Source: Phenylobacterium sp. (lineage in GTDB: Bacteria; Pseudomonadota; Alphaproteobacteria; Caulobacterales; Caulobacteraceae). From it: DNA of 64,000 nucleotides. The notes beneath the pieces are model-generated. The model was not told the origin of the DNA, searched no databases, and saw only the letters and a list, made by a program, of their open reading frames with translations. Made by a program: the position numbers and the translations under genes. Below, one piece after another: positions 43,529 through 51,659 of the stretch. Positions within the stretch are counted from its first letter, which is position 1, and every line of letters starts with the position of its first letter. The stretch covers positions 18,855-82,854 of the forward strand of contig SSMU01000008.1 of NCBI GenBank assembly GCA_004799545.1, written 5' to 3'.

Positions 43529-44323
43529 TCATTCGACGGCCAGGATGACGTGGGGGGCCTTGACCAGGGCGGTGATCGGATCGCCCACCGCGATCTCCAG
43601 GGTCCGGGCGCTCTCCAGGGTGATGGTGGCGACCAGGGTCTTGCCGCCGCCGATGTCGACGGCGATCTCGCTGTTCACCGCCCCGTCCTCACGGCCGGCG
43701 ACCTTGCCGGCGATCTGGTTGCGGGCCGAGGTGCGCAGGTTCTCGCCCTTGGCCAGCAGGACGAAGCTCGACTTGATCAGGGCGATGGCCGGGGCGCCAA
43801 CCACCAGGCCGAGGTCCTCGACGCTGCGGCGGGTGAGGATGGCGACGATCTCCACCCCCTCGGCGATCTGCAGGCTGACCTCGCTGTTCACCGCGCCCTC
43901 GGTGATGTGGCTGATCTTGCCCCGCAGGGCGTTGCGCGCGCTGGTCCGCATGCCAAGGCTCCAAAACAGGTCTCTGGCGGTCTCGCCGGCGAAACCGGCC
44001 TCGAGCTTGGCCAGCGCCGCGTCGATCTCGGTCTGCACCCGATGGAAGGCGGTGACAACGTCATGGCCGCGCTCGGTGACCCGCGCCGCGCCGCCCGCCT
44101 TGCCGCCGGGCGCCGCCTCGATCAGCGGGGTGTCGAACAGGTTGTTCAGCCCCTGGACGATGTCCCAGGCGCCTTTGTAGCTGAGCCCCAGCCGCTTGGC
44201 GGCGGCCGTGATCGAGCCCAGCTCTTCCACCGCCTCGATCAGGGCCACCCGCTCCAGGCTGATCCGCGGCGACAGGCCCCGCTGCATGCTGACGGTGACG
44301 TTCAGGTCGCGCTTGGCCGTCAT
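43529..44323 (-). CDS. modE: Molybdate-responsive regulator ModE with two Mop domains
   Basis: A 264-residue regulator: N-terminal winged HTH (about 15-110: LERVALIEAVEELGSITAAAK, RLGLSYKGAWDIVQGLNNLF) and two tandem Mop/TOBE domains (about 122-190 and 195-264: TSARNALRGKISHITEGAVNSEVSLQI, TSARNQIAGKVAGREDGAVNSEIAVDI) that bind molybdate. In Mo-replete cells ModE represses the transport genes. It is in the same operon as its targets, immediately downstream of modC with no gap. Confidence 0.95.
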   Translation of the reverse strand: MTAKRDLNVTVSMQRGLSPRISLERVALIEAVEELGSITAAAKRLGLSYKGAWDIVQGLNNLFDTPLIEAAPGGKAGGAARVTERGHDVVTAFHRVQTEIDAALAKLEAGFAGETARDLFWSLGMRTSARNALRGKISHITEGAVNSEVSLQIAEGVEIVAILTRRSVEDLGLVVGAPAIALIKSSFVLLAKGENLRTSARNQIAGKVAGREDGAVNSEIAVDIGGGKTLVATITLESARTLEIAVGDPITALVKAPHVILAVE

Positions 44324-45088
44324 CTAGGGCTCCCAGTCCGGCGGCGGCCGCAGGCCGACGGCCAGGGCGGCATGGGCCAGGCCGCGGATCTGCGCCTCGC
44401 TCATCAGGGCCAGGGGATCGCGCGCCACGGCCGGCGCCTCGTCCGCGTCCAGCCGTCCGTTCGCCATCCGGATCACCCGGTCGGCCAGCCGCGCCACCTC
44501 GCCGGCGTCATGGCTGACGTAGAGCACCGGCAGGCGCAGCCGCCGATGCAGCTCCTCGAGATAGGGCATGACCTCGGCCTTGCTGGCGGCGTCGAGGCTG
44601 GACAGCGGCTCGTCCATCAGCAGCAACACCGGCTTGCTGAGCAGCGCCCGGCCGATCGCCACCCGCTGGCGCTCGCCGCCCGACAGGGCCTGGATCCCGC
44701 GCGGCAGCAGGTCGGCCAGGCCCAGCATCTCGACGACCTCATCAAGCGATGGCCCCTCCGCATCGGCCGGAGCCCGGCGCGCGGCGTAGCCGAGGTTCTG
44801 GCGCACCGAGAGATGCGGCAAGAGGCTGGGCTCCTGGAAGACGTAGCCGACGCCGCGCCGGTGCGGGGCCACAAACCGCTTCGCATCCTGCCAGACGGTC
44901 TCACCCACCGTCACCGTGCCCTCGGCCCGCGCCAGGCCCGCGAGGCAGCGCAGCAGGGTGGTCTTGCCCGCGCCGCTCGGACCCACCAGAGCGGTGACGC
45001 CAGAGCCGGGGAACGCCGCCTCGCTGTCGAGGTCGAAGCCGCCGAACCGGCCGGCGAGCTTGAGCCGGACCTCGTGCGGGGCGCTCAC
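44324..45088 (-). CDS. modC: Molybdate ABC transporter ATP-binding protein ModC
   Basis: A 254-residue ABC ATPase: Walker [11 protein letters not shown]-loop region [14 protein letters not shown], signature [16 protein letters not shown], Walker [14 protein letters not shown] and H-loop [12 protein letters not shown]. It energises molybdate import through ModB. It ends soon after the ATPase core, about 100 residues shorter than classical ModC, and lacks the C-terminal Mop/TOBE domain. The start overlaps the modB stop by 4 bases. Confidence 0.95.
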   Translation of the reverse strand: MSAPHEVRLKLAGRFGGFDLDSEAAFPGSGVTALVGPSGAGKTTLLRCLAGLARAEGTVTVGETVWQDAKRFVAPHRRGVGYVFQEPSLLPHLSVRQNLGYAARRAPADAEGPSLDEVVEMLGLADLLPRGIQALSGGERQRVAIGRALLSKPVLLLMDEPLSSLDAASKAEVMPYLEELHRRLRLPVLYVSHDAGEVARLADRVIRMANGRLDADEAPAVARDPLALMSEAQIRGLAHAALAVGLRPPPDWEP

Positions 45089-45750
45089 GACCGCTCAGCC
45101 GTGGCGCGCCGGTCGAGCAGCAGCAGGGCGAACAGCACCACGAAGGCGAAGGCGGTCAGGGCGGCGGCCAGCTTGTGGGCCTCGCCGAACTGCAGCGCCT
45201 CGACCAGCTGGTAGATGCGGATCGAGACCACCTCGGTCTTGCCCGGTATGCCGCCGCCGATCATCAGCACCACGCCGAACTCGCCCACCGTATGGGCGAA
45301 CACCAGCACCGCGGCGGTGACGAACCCCCGCCGGGCGAGCGGCAGGCCGACCGAGACGAAGGCGTCGAACGGCGAGGCGCGCAGGGTCGCGGCGGCCTCC
45401 AGCGGCCGCGCGCCGATCGACTGGAAGGCGTTGCGCAGCGGCTGCACGGCGAACGGCAGGGAATAGATCACCGAACCGATCAGGAGGCCGCTGAAGGTGA
45501 AGGCCAGGGTGCGGACGCCGAACGGATGCAGCAGGGCCATCAGCGGGCTGTTCGGCCCGAGCGCGATCAGCACATAGAAGCCCAGCACCGTCGGCGGCAG
45601 GACGATGGGCAGGGAGACCAGGGCCGCGACCGCCTCCGTCCACCAGGACTTCCCCCGCGCCAGCCACCAGGCCAGCGGGGCTGCGATGACCAGCAGGATC
45701 AGGGTCGTCAGCGTCGCGAGCGCGACGGTGGTCCAGACGACCTCGGCCAC
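45085..45750 (-). CDS. modB: Molybdate ABC transporter permease ModB
   Basis: A 221-residue inner-membrane permease with five to six helices. The EAA loop that contacts ModC is [22 protein letters not shown], and [27 protein letters not shown] is the typical ModB C-terminal segment. It lies 3 bases after modA and overlaps modC by 4, so the three are coupled. Confidence 0.96.
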   Translation of the reverse strand: MAEVVWTTVALATLTTLILLVIAAPLAWWLARGKSWWTEAVAALVSLPIVLPPTVLGFYVLIALGPNSPLMALLHPFGVRTLAFTFSGLLIGSVIYSLPFAVQPLRNAFQSIGARPLEAAATLRASPFDAFVSVGLPLARRGFVTAAVLVFAHTVGEFGVVLMIGGGIPGKTEVVSIRIYQLVEALQFGEAHKLAAALTAFAFVVLFALLLLDRRATAERS

Positions 45751-45753
45751 GGC

Positions 45754-46512
45754 TCAGCGGACCTCGTAGCCGTAGCGCTTGATGATCGCCACGGCCTGCG
45801 GGCCCTTCAGGAAGGCCAGGAAGGCCTTGGCCGCGGGGCTCTTCTGGCCGGTGAACAGCAGGATCGCCTGCTGGTCGATGGGCGCGTGCAGGGTCGTCGG
45901 GACCAGCCAGCGCGAGCCGCCCGGCTCATTGATCACCTGCGACAGGGCCACAAAGCCCACCTCCGCCGCGCCGGTGGCCACGAACTGGTAGGCCTGGGTG
46001 ATCGAGGCGCCCTGCACGATCTTCGGCTTCAGCGGCTCATAGACCCCCATCCGCTGCATCGTCTGGATGGCCGCCACGCCGTAGGGCGCGGCGGTGGGAT
46101 CGGCGATCGACAGCTTGGCGAAGCGGCCGCTCTTCAGCACGCCGCCGCCGTCGTCCACCAGGCCGGGCGTCTTGGAGAACAGCACCAGCCGGCCGATGGC
46201 GTAGGTGAACCGCGCGCCGGGCACGCCCACGCCCTCCTGCTCGGCCCGCTTCGGCCGGTCGCCGTCGGCGGAGAGGAACACCTCGTAGGGCGCCCCATGG
46301 GTGATCTGGGTGTAGAACTGGCCCGAGGAACCGAAGCTCAAGATCGCCTTGTGGCCGGTGGCCGTGGCGAAGGCCGCGGCGATGTCCTTCGCGGGCTCCG
46401 TGAAGTTGGCGGCGACCGCCACCTGGACCTCGGCCGCCAGCGCCGGCGCCCCGGCCAGGCTGATAAGCGCCCCGAGGACGAGGCCGAACAGCGATGCGCG
46501 GCGCGTGATCAT
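45754..46512 (-). CDS. modA: Molybdate-binding periplasmic protein ModA
   Basis: A 252-residue solute-binding protein. The signal peptide (MITRRASLFGLVLGALISL, cleaved near ALAAE) is followed by VQVAVAANFTEPAKDIAAAF, SFGSSGQFYTQITHGAPYEVFLSAD and IADPTAAPYGVAAIQTM, the standard oxyanion-binding segments. It delivers molybdate or tungstate to ModB. The start is ATG 46512; the same frame runs open far upstream through the porin gene, but that part is not coding. It lies 17 bases after the porin. Confidence 0.95.
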   Translation of the reverse strand: MITRRASLFGLVLGALISLAGAPALAAEVQVAVAANFTEPAKDIAAAFATATGHKAILSFGSSGQFYTQITHGAPYEVFLSADGDRPKRAEQEGVGVPGARFTYAIGRLVLFSKTPGLVDDGGGVLKSGRFAKLSIADPTAAPYGVAAIQTMQRMGVYEPLKPKIVQGASITQAYQFVATGAAEVGFVALSQVINEPGGSRWLVPTTLHAPIDQQAILLFTGQKSPAAKAFLAFLKGPQAVAIIKRYGYEVR

Positions 46513-46529
46513 GGCGGGTCCCCTTAGGC

Positions 46530-48107
46530 TCAGAACGCCATCTGCGAGCGCAGGGCGAGGGCGTTGTAGTGCTGGCCAACCTGGGCGCCGGCCGGTGTCT
46601 GGAAGGTGGTCGCCGAGGGCGAGAGCCGGTCCACGCGGACGTCCTGGTACTCGACCATGAAGCGGATCACCGAGTTCATGTACCAGTTGACCCCGAAGGT
46701 GGTGATCTTCTGCTCGCCACCCCGCACCGCGTCGGCGGTGGGCGCCGTCCCGGCCGCGCCGGGGTTGTAGTTGAGGTCGATGTCCGAATAGCGGAGCGCC
46801 ACTTCCCAGGCGCCCCAGGTGCCGTTCTCGACGCTGAACGGGTGGTCGACGGGCGGGGCGTCGAAGGCGGCGGTGTTGGCGTTGTAGCGTCGCCGCTCGC
46901 CGGTCACGATCCAGCTGCCCTCGACGTAGAAGCCGTTGAAGCTCGGGTCGGTCTGGCCGACCGCGGCGTTGCGGCGGTCGATGTCGAAGTGCTCGTACTC
47001 GCTCTCGATCCATAGGGTGCGCCACTGGGCGGCGGCCTCGACGCCCATAGTCGAGGCGTGCGCCGCGTCGATCGCGCCGGTGGAGATCAGGCGGGTGCCG
47101 TCGACCCTGAGCTCCGGCCGCTCCTGGATGGTGATGGTGTAGCGGGCCGCAGTTGGCGCGGTGTCCGGACCGCCGGCGTCGGCGGGGTGCTCCACATAGC
47201 TGCCGTGCGCGCCGATATGGACCAGGTAGTCTTCGCCCAGCGCCGGCAGGAAGGCGACCCGGCCGATCCAGGCCAGCTGGCTGTCGAACGGTTGCGAAAC
47301 CCCCGTGGCGGTGGAATTGACCACGCCAACCAGGCGGCCGGTCATGGCGGCGTTGGCGTACCAGCGGTCGCCGCCGGCCCAGATCTCGGCCGACTCGCGG
47401 AAGTCGCCGCCGGCCACGCTGCGCGCCATGTCGGCCACCGCCGGACGCTCCAGGAACGGCGCGCCATTGGTCGAGGCCTGGTCCTCCAGCCCGATGGAGG
47501 GCGGATAGGCGCCGATCTTGAAGTGGAATGGCCTGAGGCCGGAATACTGCAGCCAAAGCTCCTGGATGTGGCCGGCGTCCTCCTCGCCCGCCCCGCCGAA
47601 GTCGAACAGCGCATTGTATTCGAAGTCGCCGAACACCTTGCCGTCGATGCCGATCCGGGCGCGGCGGAAATCGCTGCCGGAGGACAGGTCGCGGGCGTGC
47701 GCCGTGTCGGTGGAGGCCGCGCCGCGGCGGAAGTCGCTGGTCAGCGGCCCCGGATCGCGCTGGTAATACTGGGCGGCGTCGAACTGCATCACCGCGTGCA
47801 GGTTGGCGATGAACCGGCCATCGGCGCTCTGGATCGAGGGATGGCCACCGGCGATGCTCGCGCCGCCGGCGCTGGGCGGGGCGGGCGGCGGGACGGGGAT
47901 CGTCTGGACGGCCGGCGCGGCCGCCACGGCCGGGCGGTTCTCCAGGCCCTCGACGCGGTCCTGCAGGGCCTTCAAGGTCTGCGCCTGGATCTGCAGCTGG
48001 GCCTTCAGGGCGGCGATCTCGTCGTCGCGCGGATCGGTGGCGGCCTGGGCCGCCGAGGCCATGAGCGCAAGGCTTGCCGTCATCATCAGAAGCCGCTTGC
48101 CCGCCAT
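46530..48107 (-). CDS. OprP/OprO-type oxyanion porin, first gene of the mod operon
   Basis: A 525-residue outer-membrane porin. The signal peptide (MAGKRLLMMTASLALMASA, cut after AQA) is followed by a short coiled-coil segment (DEIAALKAQLQIQAQTLKAL) and a beta-barrel of the phosphate-selective porin O/P family (DFRRARIGIDGKVFGDFEY, FHFKIGAYPPSIGLEDQ), ending LRSQMAF with terminal Phe. Start ATG 48107 is preferred for GAAGGGG upstream. Its position directly before modABC implies a role in bringing molybdate, or related anions, across the outer membrane; this is inferred from context. Confidence 0.88.
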   Translation of the reverse strand: MAGKRLLMMTASLALMASAAQAATDPRDDEIAALKAQLQIQAQTLKALQDRVEGLENRPAVAAAPAVQTIPVPPPAPPSAGGASIAGGHPSIQSADGRFIANLHAVMQFDAAQYYQRDPGPLTSDFRRGAASTDTAHARDLSSGSDFRRARIGIDGKVFGDFEYNALFDFGGAGEEDAGHIQELWLQYSGLRPFHFKIGAYPPSIGLEDQASTNGAPFLERPAVADMARSVAGGDFRESAEIWAGGDRWYANAAMTGRLVGVVNSTATGVSQPFDSQLAWIGRVAFLPALGEDYLVHIGAHGSYVEHPADAGGPDTAPTAARYTITIQERPELRVDGTRLISTGAIDAAHASTMGVEAAAQWRTLWIESEYEHFDIDRRNAAVGQTDPSFNGFYVEGSWIVTGERRRYNANTAAFDAPPVDHPFSVENGTWGAWEVALRYSDIDLNYNPGAAGTAPTADAVRGGEQKITTFGVNWYMNSVIRFMVEYQDVRVDRLSPSATTFQTPAGAQVGQHYNALALRSQMAF

Positions 48108-48119
48108 CGCCCACCCCTT

Positions 48120-48144
48120 CGATATGAACCCGTTCTGCATAACG
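48120..48144. promoter_or_regulatory. Candidate Mo-box (ModE site) upstream of the porin
   Basis: CGATATG and CATAACG form an imperfect inverted repeat (6 of 7) spaced by 11 bases, 13 bases before the porin start codon. On the coding strand it reads CGTTATG-N11-CATATCG, which echoes the outer parts of known ModE sites (CGnTATA ... TATAnCG) but lacks the full inner TATA stretch. Support is moderate only. Confidence 0.35.
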
Positions 48145-48203
48145 GCGGGCGGCAAAGTCTGCAATGCTACGCTCGCCCGTCAGTTGCAGCCGCGGGCGAT
48201 GGT

Positions 48204-49085
48204 CTAGCCGAGGGCGGTCAGAGCCACGCCGAGCGCCGCCAGCGCGCCGCCGGCCAGCTGCCGTGGGCTCAGCCGTTCCTTGAACAGCCGCCGCCCGGCG
48301 GCTGCGGCGATGGGCGCCTCGATGACTCCGATCGCCCGCACCGGGCCGGCCGGCGCGAGCGCCAGGGCGCCGAACCAGCAGGCCGAGGCCGCGGCCCCGA
48401 AGAAGCCGGCGCCCAGCGACGCCCGCCAGGATCGCGCCACGGCGAGCAGGGCGGCGGGCCGCAGCACCGCGAGCGCGGTCAGCAGGATCAGCGACTGCAG
48501 GGTCTGGGCGATGCAGACCGAGGCGGTGGCCGAGAAGATCGGGTGGCCCGGATCGAACGCCCGGCCGGCCTCGCGGAAGGCGTTCAGCGCCACGGCGAAG
48601 GCCGCCCCGGAGGCGAGCCCTAGGAGCACGCCCAGGCCCGCCCCCTGCATCTGCTCGCGCCGCGGCCAGGAGAGGATCGCCAGGCCCGCGGTGGCTGCCG
48701 CGATCCCGATCCAGGCGCGGGCGTCCAACCCGTCGCCCAGCAGCGCCCAGCCGAAGATCGCCGCGAACGGCAGGGAGGACTGCTGCATCACCGTCGCCAC
48801 CGCAAAGCCCGAGCGGCGCATGGCCGCCAGCAGCGACGCGGTCGCCGCCATCTGGGCGATCGCCCCGCCGATCACGACGACCGCATAGCGCGTGGAGAGG
48901 TGCGCTGCGGCGCCCGGCGACAGGGCCGCCACCACGCCGAAGATCGCCAGCGAGAACGGCAGGCCGAACAGGAACCGCACCAGGGTCGCGCCCCACGGCC
49001 CGGCGTCGCCCACCAGCCCCCGCTGCAGCGCATTGCGCGCCACCTGCAACGGCGCCGCGGCCGCGGTGAGGAAGATCCAGAGCAT
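48204..49085 (-). CDS. EamA/DMT-superfamily transporter
   Basis: A 293-residue protein with about ten hydrophobic helices in two EamA repeats (e.g. VVVIGGAIAQMAATASLLAAM, followed later by FFGAAASACWFGALALAPAG and AAAAGRRLFKERLSPRQLAGGALAALG). Members export amino acids, nucleotides or other metabolites; the substrate is unknown. It lies between the porin (97 bases downstream) and a large inverted repeat that separates it from leuA. No Mo-related motif is evident, so its link to the mod operon is doubtful. Confidence 0.87.
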   Translation of the reverse strand: MLWIFLTAAAAPLQVARNALQRGLVGDAGPWGATLVRFLFGLPFSLAIFGVVAALSPGAAAHLSTRYAVVVIGGAIAQMAATASLLAAMRRSGFAVATVMQQSSLPFAAIFGWALLGDGLDARAWIGIAAATAGLAILSWPRREQMQGAGLGVLLGLASGAAFAVALNAFREAGRAFDPGHPIFSATASVCIAQTLQSLILLTALAVLRPAALLAVARSWRASLGAGFFGAAASACWFGALALAPAGPVRAIGVIEAPIAAAAGRRLFKERLSPRQLAGGALAALGVALTALG

Positions 49086-49101
49086 TCGATAGAATTCCGC
49101 T

Positions 49102-49244
49102 TTTCCCTCCCCTTTATGGGGAGGGTGGATCGCGCGTCAGCGCGAGCCGGGTGGGGAAGTCACGACCGGGCGCGGAGCTTGAACCTTACTTCCCCACCCC
49201 GCGCGCCTGCGGCGCGTCGACCCTCCCCATAAAGGGGAGGGAAA
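49102..49244. repeat. Large nested inverted repeat between leuA and the EamA gene
   Basis: The outer arms (49102-49126 and 49220-49244) are exact 25-bp reverse complements, and each arm itself folds (CTCCCC-TTTAT-GGGGAG). Inner arms GGGTGGGGAAGT (49149-49160) and ACTTCCCCACCC (49188-49199) are exact 12-bp complements, and GCGCGTCAGCGCG makes a small hairpin between. It fills the whole gap after leuA and probably ends transcription. It has the same architectural style as the 28424/57330/63818 elements but a different sequence. Confidence 0.85.
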
Positions 49245-49250
49245 CGCCGC

Positions 49251-50831
49251 CTAGAACCCGCTCGCCACCCGGGCGGTCGGCGCGCTCTTCTCCTTGCGCG
49301 CCATGAGGTTGTTGAGCGCGTTGACGTAGGCCTTGGCCGAGGCGGTGAGGGTGTCGGTGTCGGCCGCCTGGCCGGTGGCGATACGGCCATCTTCCTCAAG
49401 CCGGACGGAGACCTGGGCCTGGGCGTCGGTGCCCTCGGTGACCGCGTGCACCTGGAACAGCCGCAGGATGGCGTCGTGTGGGAACACCGTCTGGATGGCG
49501 TTGAACACCGCGTCCACCGGGCCGTCGCCGGTGGCGTTTCCGGACTTCTCCTCGCCCTCGACGGTGACCGTGATGAAGGCCTCCTGCGGCCCCTCGGTGC
49601 CGGCGATCACCCTCAGGTTCCGCACCTGGATGCGGTCGGCGCCCGAGGCCAGGGCGTCGTCCACCAGGGCCACGATGTCGTCGTCGAAGACGTGCTTCTT
49701 CTTGTCGGCCAGGTCCTTGAACCGCTGGAAGGCCTCATTGAGCGCGTTCTGGCCCAGCTCGTAGCCCAGCGCCTTCAGCTTCTCGCGGAAGGCGTGGCGG
49801 CCGGAGTGCTTGCCCATGACCAGGTTGGACTCGATCTGGCCGACGTCCTCCGGCTTCATGATCTCGTAGGTCTCGGCGTTCTTCAGCATCCCGTCCTGGT
49901 GGATGCCGCTCTCGTGGGCGAAGGCGTTCTTGCCGACGATCGCCTTGTTGAACTGCACCGGGAAGCCGGTGATCGCCGAGACGTAGCGGCTGACCCGGGT
50001 GATGTGCTGGGTCTCGACGACGGTGTCGTAGGGCAGCTTGTCGCCCCTGACCTTCAGCGCCATGACGATCTCTTCCAGCGCCGCGTTGCCGGCCCGTTCG
50101 CCGATGCCGTTGACCGCGCACTCGATCTGCCGCGCCCCGCCCTGCACGCCCGCCAGGCTGTTGGCCACCGCCAGGCCCAGGTCGTTGTGGCAGTGGGTGG
50201 AGAAGATCACCTTGTCCGCGCCTGGCACGTTCTCGATCACGTCGCGGAAGATCTCGGCGTACTCGCTGGGATAGCTGTAGCCCACCGTGTCCGGCAGGTT
50301 GATGGTCGAGGCGCCGGCCTTGATGGCGGCCTCCACGCAGCGCAACAGGAAGTCGCGCTCGGTGCGGGTGGCGTCCTCGGCCGACCACTCCACGTCGCCG
50401 CACAGGTTGCGGGCGTGGGCGACGGACTTGGTGACCATCTCCAGCACCTCGTCGGGCTCCATCTGCAGCTTCCACTTCATGTGGACCGGGCTGGTGGAGA
50501 TGAAGGTGTGGATGCGGCCGCGCTTGGCGCGCTTCACCGCCTCGGCGCAACGGTCGATGTCGGCCATGCCGGCCCGCGCCAGGCCGCAGACCGTGCTCTC
50601 GGTGACGATCTCGGAGATCTGGCGGACGGCCTCGAAGTCGCCGTTCGAGGCGATCGGGAAGCCGGCCTCGATCACGTCGACGCGCATCTCTTCCAGGATC
50701 TTGGCGAGCTCGAGCTTCTCCTCCAGCGACATGGAGGCGCCCGGCGACTGCTCGCCGTCGCGCATGGTGGTGTCGAAGACGATGACGTGATTGCGCTGTT
50801 CAGCCTGCGCAGGGGTGTCGGATACGGACAT
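49251..50831 (-). CDS. leuA: 2-isopropylmalate synthase
   Basis: First committed enzyme of leucine synthesis: acetyl-CoA plus 2-ketoisovalerate gives 2-isopropylmalate. The 526-residue protein has IVFDTTMRDGEQSPG, the metal-binding HCHNDLGLAVANSLAG, NGIGERAGNAALEEIVMAL and a C-terminal LeuA regulatory domain (about 395-510) for leucine feedback. Start ATG 50831 has GAAGAGA upstream. Transcription appears controlled by the Leu-rich leader peptide encoded at 50915-50983. Confidence 0.97.
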   Translation of the reverse strand: MSVSDTPAQAEQRNHVIVFDTTMRDGEQSPGASMSLEEKLELAKILEEMRVDVIEAGFPIASNGDFEAVRQISEIVTESTVCGLARAGMADIDRCAEAVKRAKRGRIHTFISTSPVHMKWKLQMEPDEVLEMVTKSVAHARNLCGDVEWSAEDATRTERDFLLRCVEAAIKAGASTINLPDTVGYSYPSEYAEIFRDVIENVPGADKVIFSTHCHNDLGLAVANSLAGVQGGARQIECAVNGIGERAGNAALEEIVMALKVRGDKLPYDTVVETQHITRVSRYVSAITGFPVQFNKAIVGKNAFAHESGIHQDGMLKNAETYEIMKPEDVGQIESNLVMGKHSGRHAFREKLKALGYELGQNALNEAFQRFKDLADKKKHVFDDDIVALVDDALASGADRIQVRNLRVIAGTEGPQEAFITVTVEGEEKSGNATGDGPVDAVFNAIQTVFPHDAILRLFQVHAVTEGTDAQAQVSVRLEEDGRIATGQAADTDTLTASAKAYVNALNNLMARKEKSAPTARVASGF

Positions 50832-50839
50832 GAGGGGTC

Positions 50840-50933
50840 TCTTCGCGGAGGTTTTGGTCGGTCGGGCGAGGGAGATCGAAACCCCTGGACGCCCGGCCGC
50901 GAAGATCGCGCAGCCTAGGAGGTCGCCCAGGGG
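50840..50933 (-). promoter_or_regulatory. Candidate leucine attenuation region of leuA
   Basis: Two possible RNA pairings: CCCCTGG in the last leader codons (50927-50933) with CCAGGGG (50882-50888), and TCTTCGCGG (50897-50905) with CCGCGAAGA (50840-50848), an exact 9-bp match whose right arm covers the leuA ribosome site. A ribosome stalled on the Leu codons would change which pairing forms. No T-run follows, so control may act on translation rather than termination. Confidence 0.6.
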
Positions 50934-50983
50934 CGGCTAAGCCCCAGCGAGAGAAGAAGCAGGTTGCCGGTCCGCGCACACAT
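50915..50983 (-). CDS. leuL: leuA leader peptide
   Basis: A 22-residue open frame, MCARTGNLLLLSLGL plus SRPWATS, ending TAG 84 bases before leuA. Six of 22 codons are Leu (four consecutive: CTG CTT CTT CTC, then CTG and CTT). This density, its position directly ahead of a leucine-synthesis gene, and the nearby alternative pairings are the hallmarks of an amino-acid-sensing leader peptide, a device known for leuA in proteobacteria. Its function is inferred. Confidence 0.75.
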   Translation of the reverse strand: MCARTGNLLLLSLGLSRPWATS

Positions 50984-51041
50984 GGCGCTGGATGTACTGA
51001 AAACCCAGCTGCGCCGCAAGCTTCTTGCGCCAATCGCGGCC

Positions 51042-51659
51042 TTAAGCCGCCCGTTCGGCAAGAACTTTCCTCACCGCGGGCCGCGCGCTCACCCGCTCTC
51101 GATGCGCCAGGACCTTCGGGAAGGCCGTCGGGTCAACCCCATCGCCCTCCATCCAGTCGGCCACGGTGAAGAGATAGGCGTCGCAGATCGAATAGGCCTC
51201 GCCGAGCACGAAGGGGCCCTTCAGCAGGCTCTGCTCGATCAGCCCGAAGCAGGCGGTCATGTTCTCGGGGACCTTGGCGGTCATGTCGGCGAACGAGGCC
51301 TCCTGGTCCGCCCAGCGGTAGCCGCGATGGCGGTGGGCATGGGCCACGTGCACGGTGGCGCAGAGATAGCTGTTGAACGCCTGGGCCTCGGCGAAGGCGA
51401 ACGGGTCGTCTAGCGGCGCGAGCCGGGCCTCGGGGAAGCTCTGGGCCACGAAGGCCAGGATCGCCGGCGTCTCGGTCAGCACGCCGCGCTCGGTGACCAG
51501 GGCCGGCACCCGGCTCTTCGGATTGACCGCGAGGTACTCCGGCCGGCGTTGGTCGCCGGCCTTGGTGCTCATCACCACCAGCTCATAGGCCGCGCCCGCC
51601 TCCTCCAGCGCGATCAGCGAGGCCAGCGAGCAGGAGCCCCGGGCGTGGAACAGCTTCAT
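51042..51659 (-). CDS. Glutathione S-transferase family protein
   Basis: A 205-residue GST: N-terminal thioredoxin fold (1-80: MKLFHARGSCSLASLIALEEAG, KSRVPALVTERGVLTETPAIL with the cis-Pro and the glutathione-binding E-T) and an all-helical C-terminal domain. The Ser-Cys-Ser at residues 9-11 resembles beta-class GSTs, which use Cys. Conjugation substrate unknown. It starts 4 bases inside the stop of the TVP38 gene (ATGA overlap), so they form one unit. Confidence 0.9.
   Translation of the reverse strand: MKLFHARGSCSLASLIALEEAGAAYELVVMSTKAGDQRRPEYLAVNPKSRVPALVTERGVLTETPAILAFVAQSFPEARLAPLDDPFAFAEAQAFNSYLCATVHVAHAHRHRGYRWADQEASFADMTAKVPENMTACFGLIEQSLLKGPFVLGEAYSICDAYLFTVADWMEGDGVDPTAFPKVLAHRERVSARPAVRKVLAERAA

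Noticed and set aside
46513..48996. In-frame N-terminal extension of modA through the porin gene
   Set aside because: ModA has its own signal peptide and ATG at 46512, while the extension overlaps the porin coding sequence in another frame.
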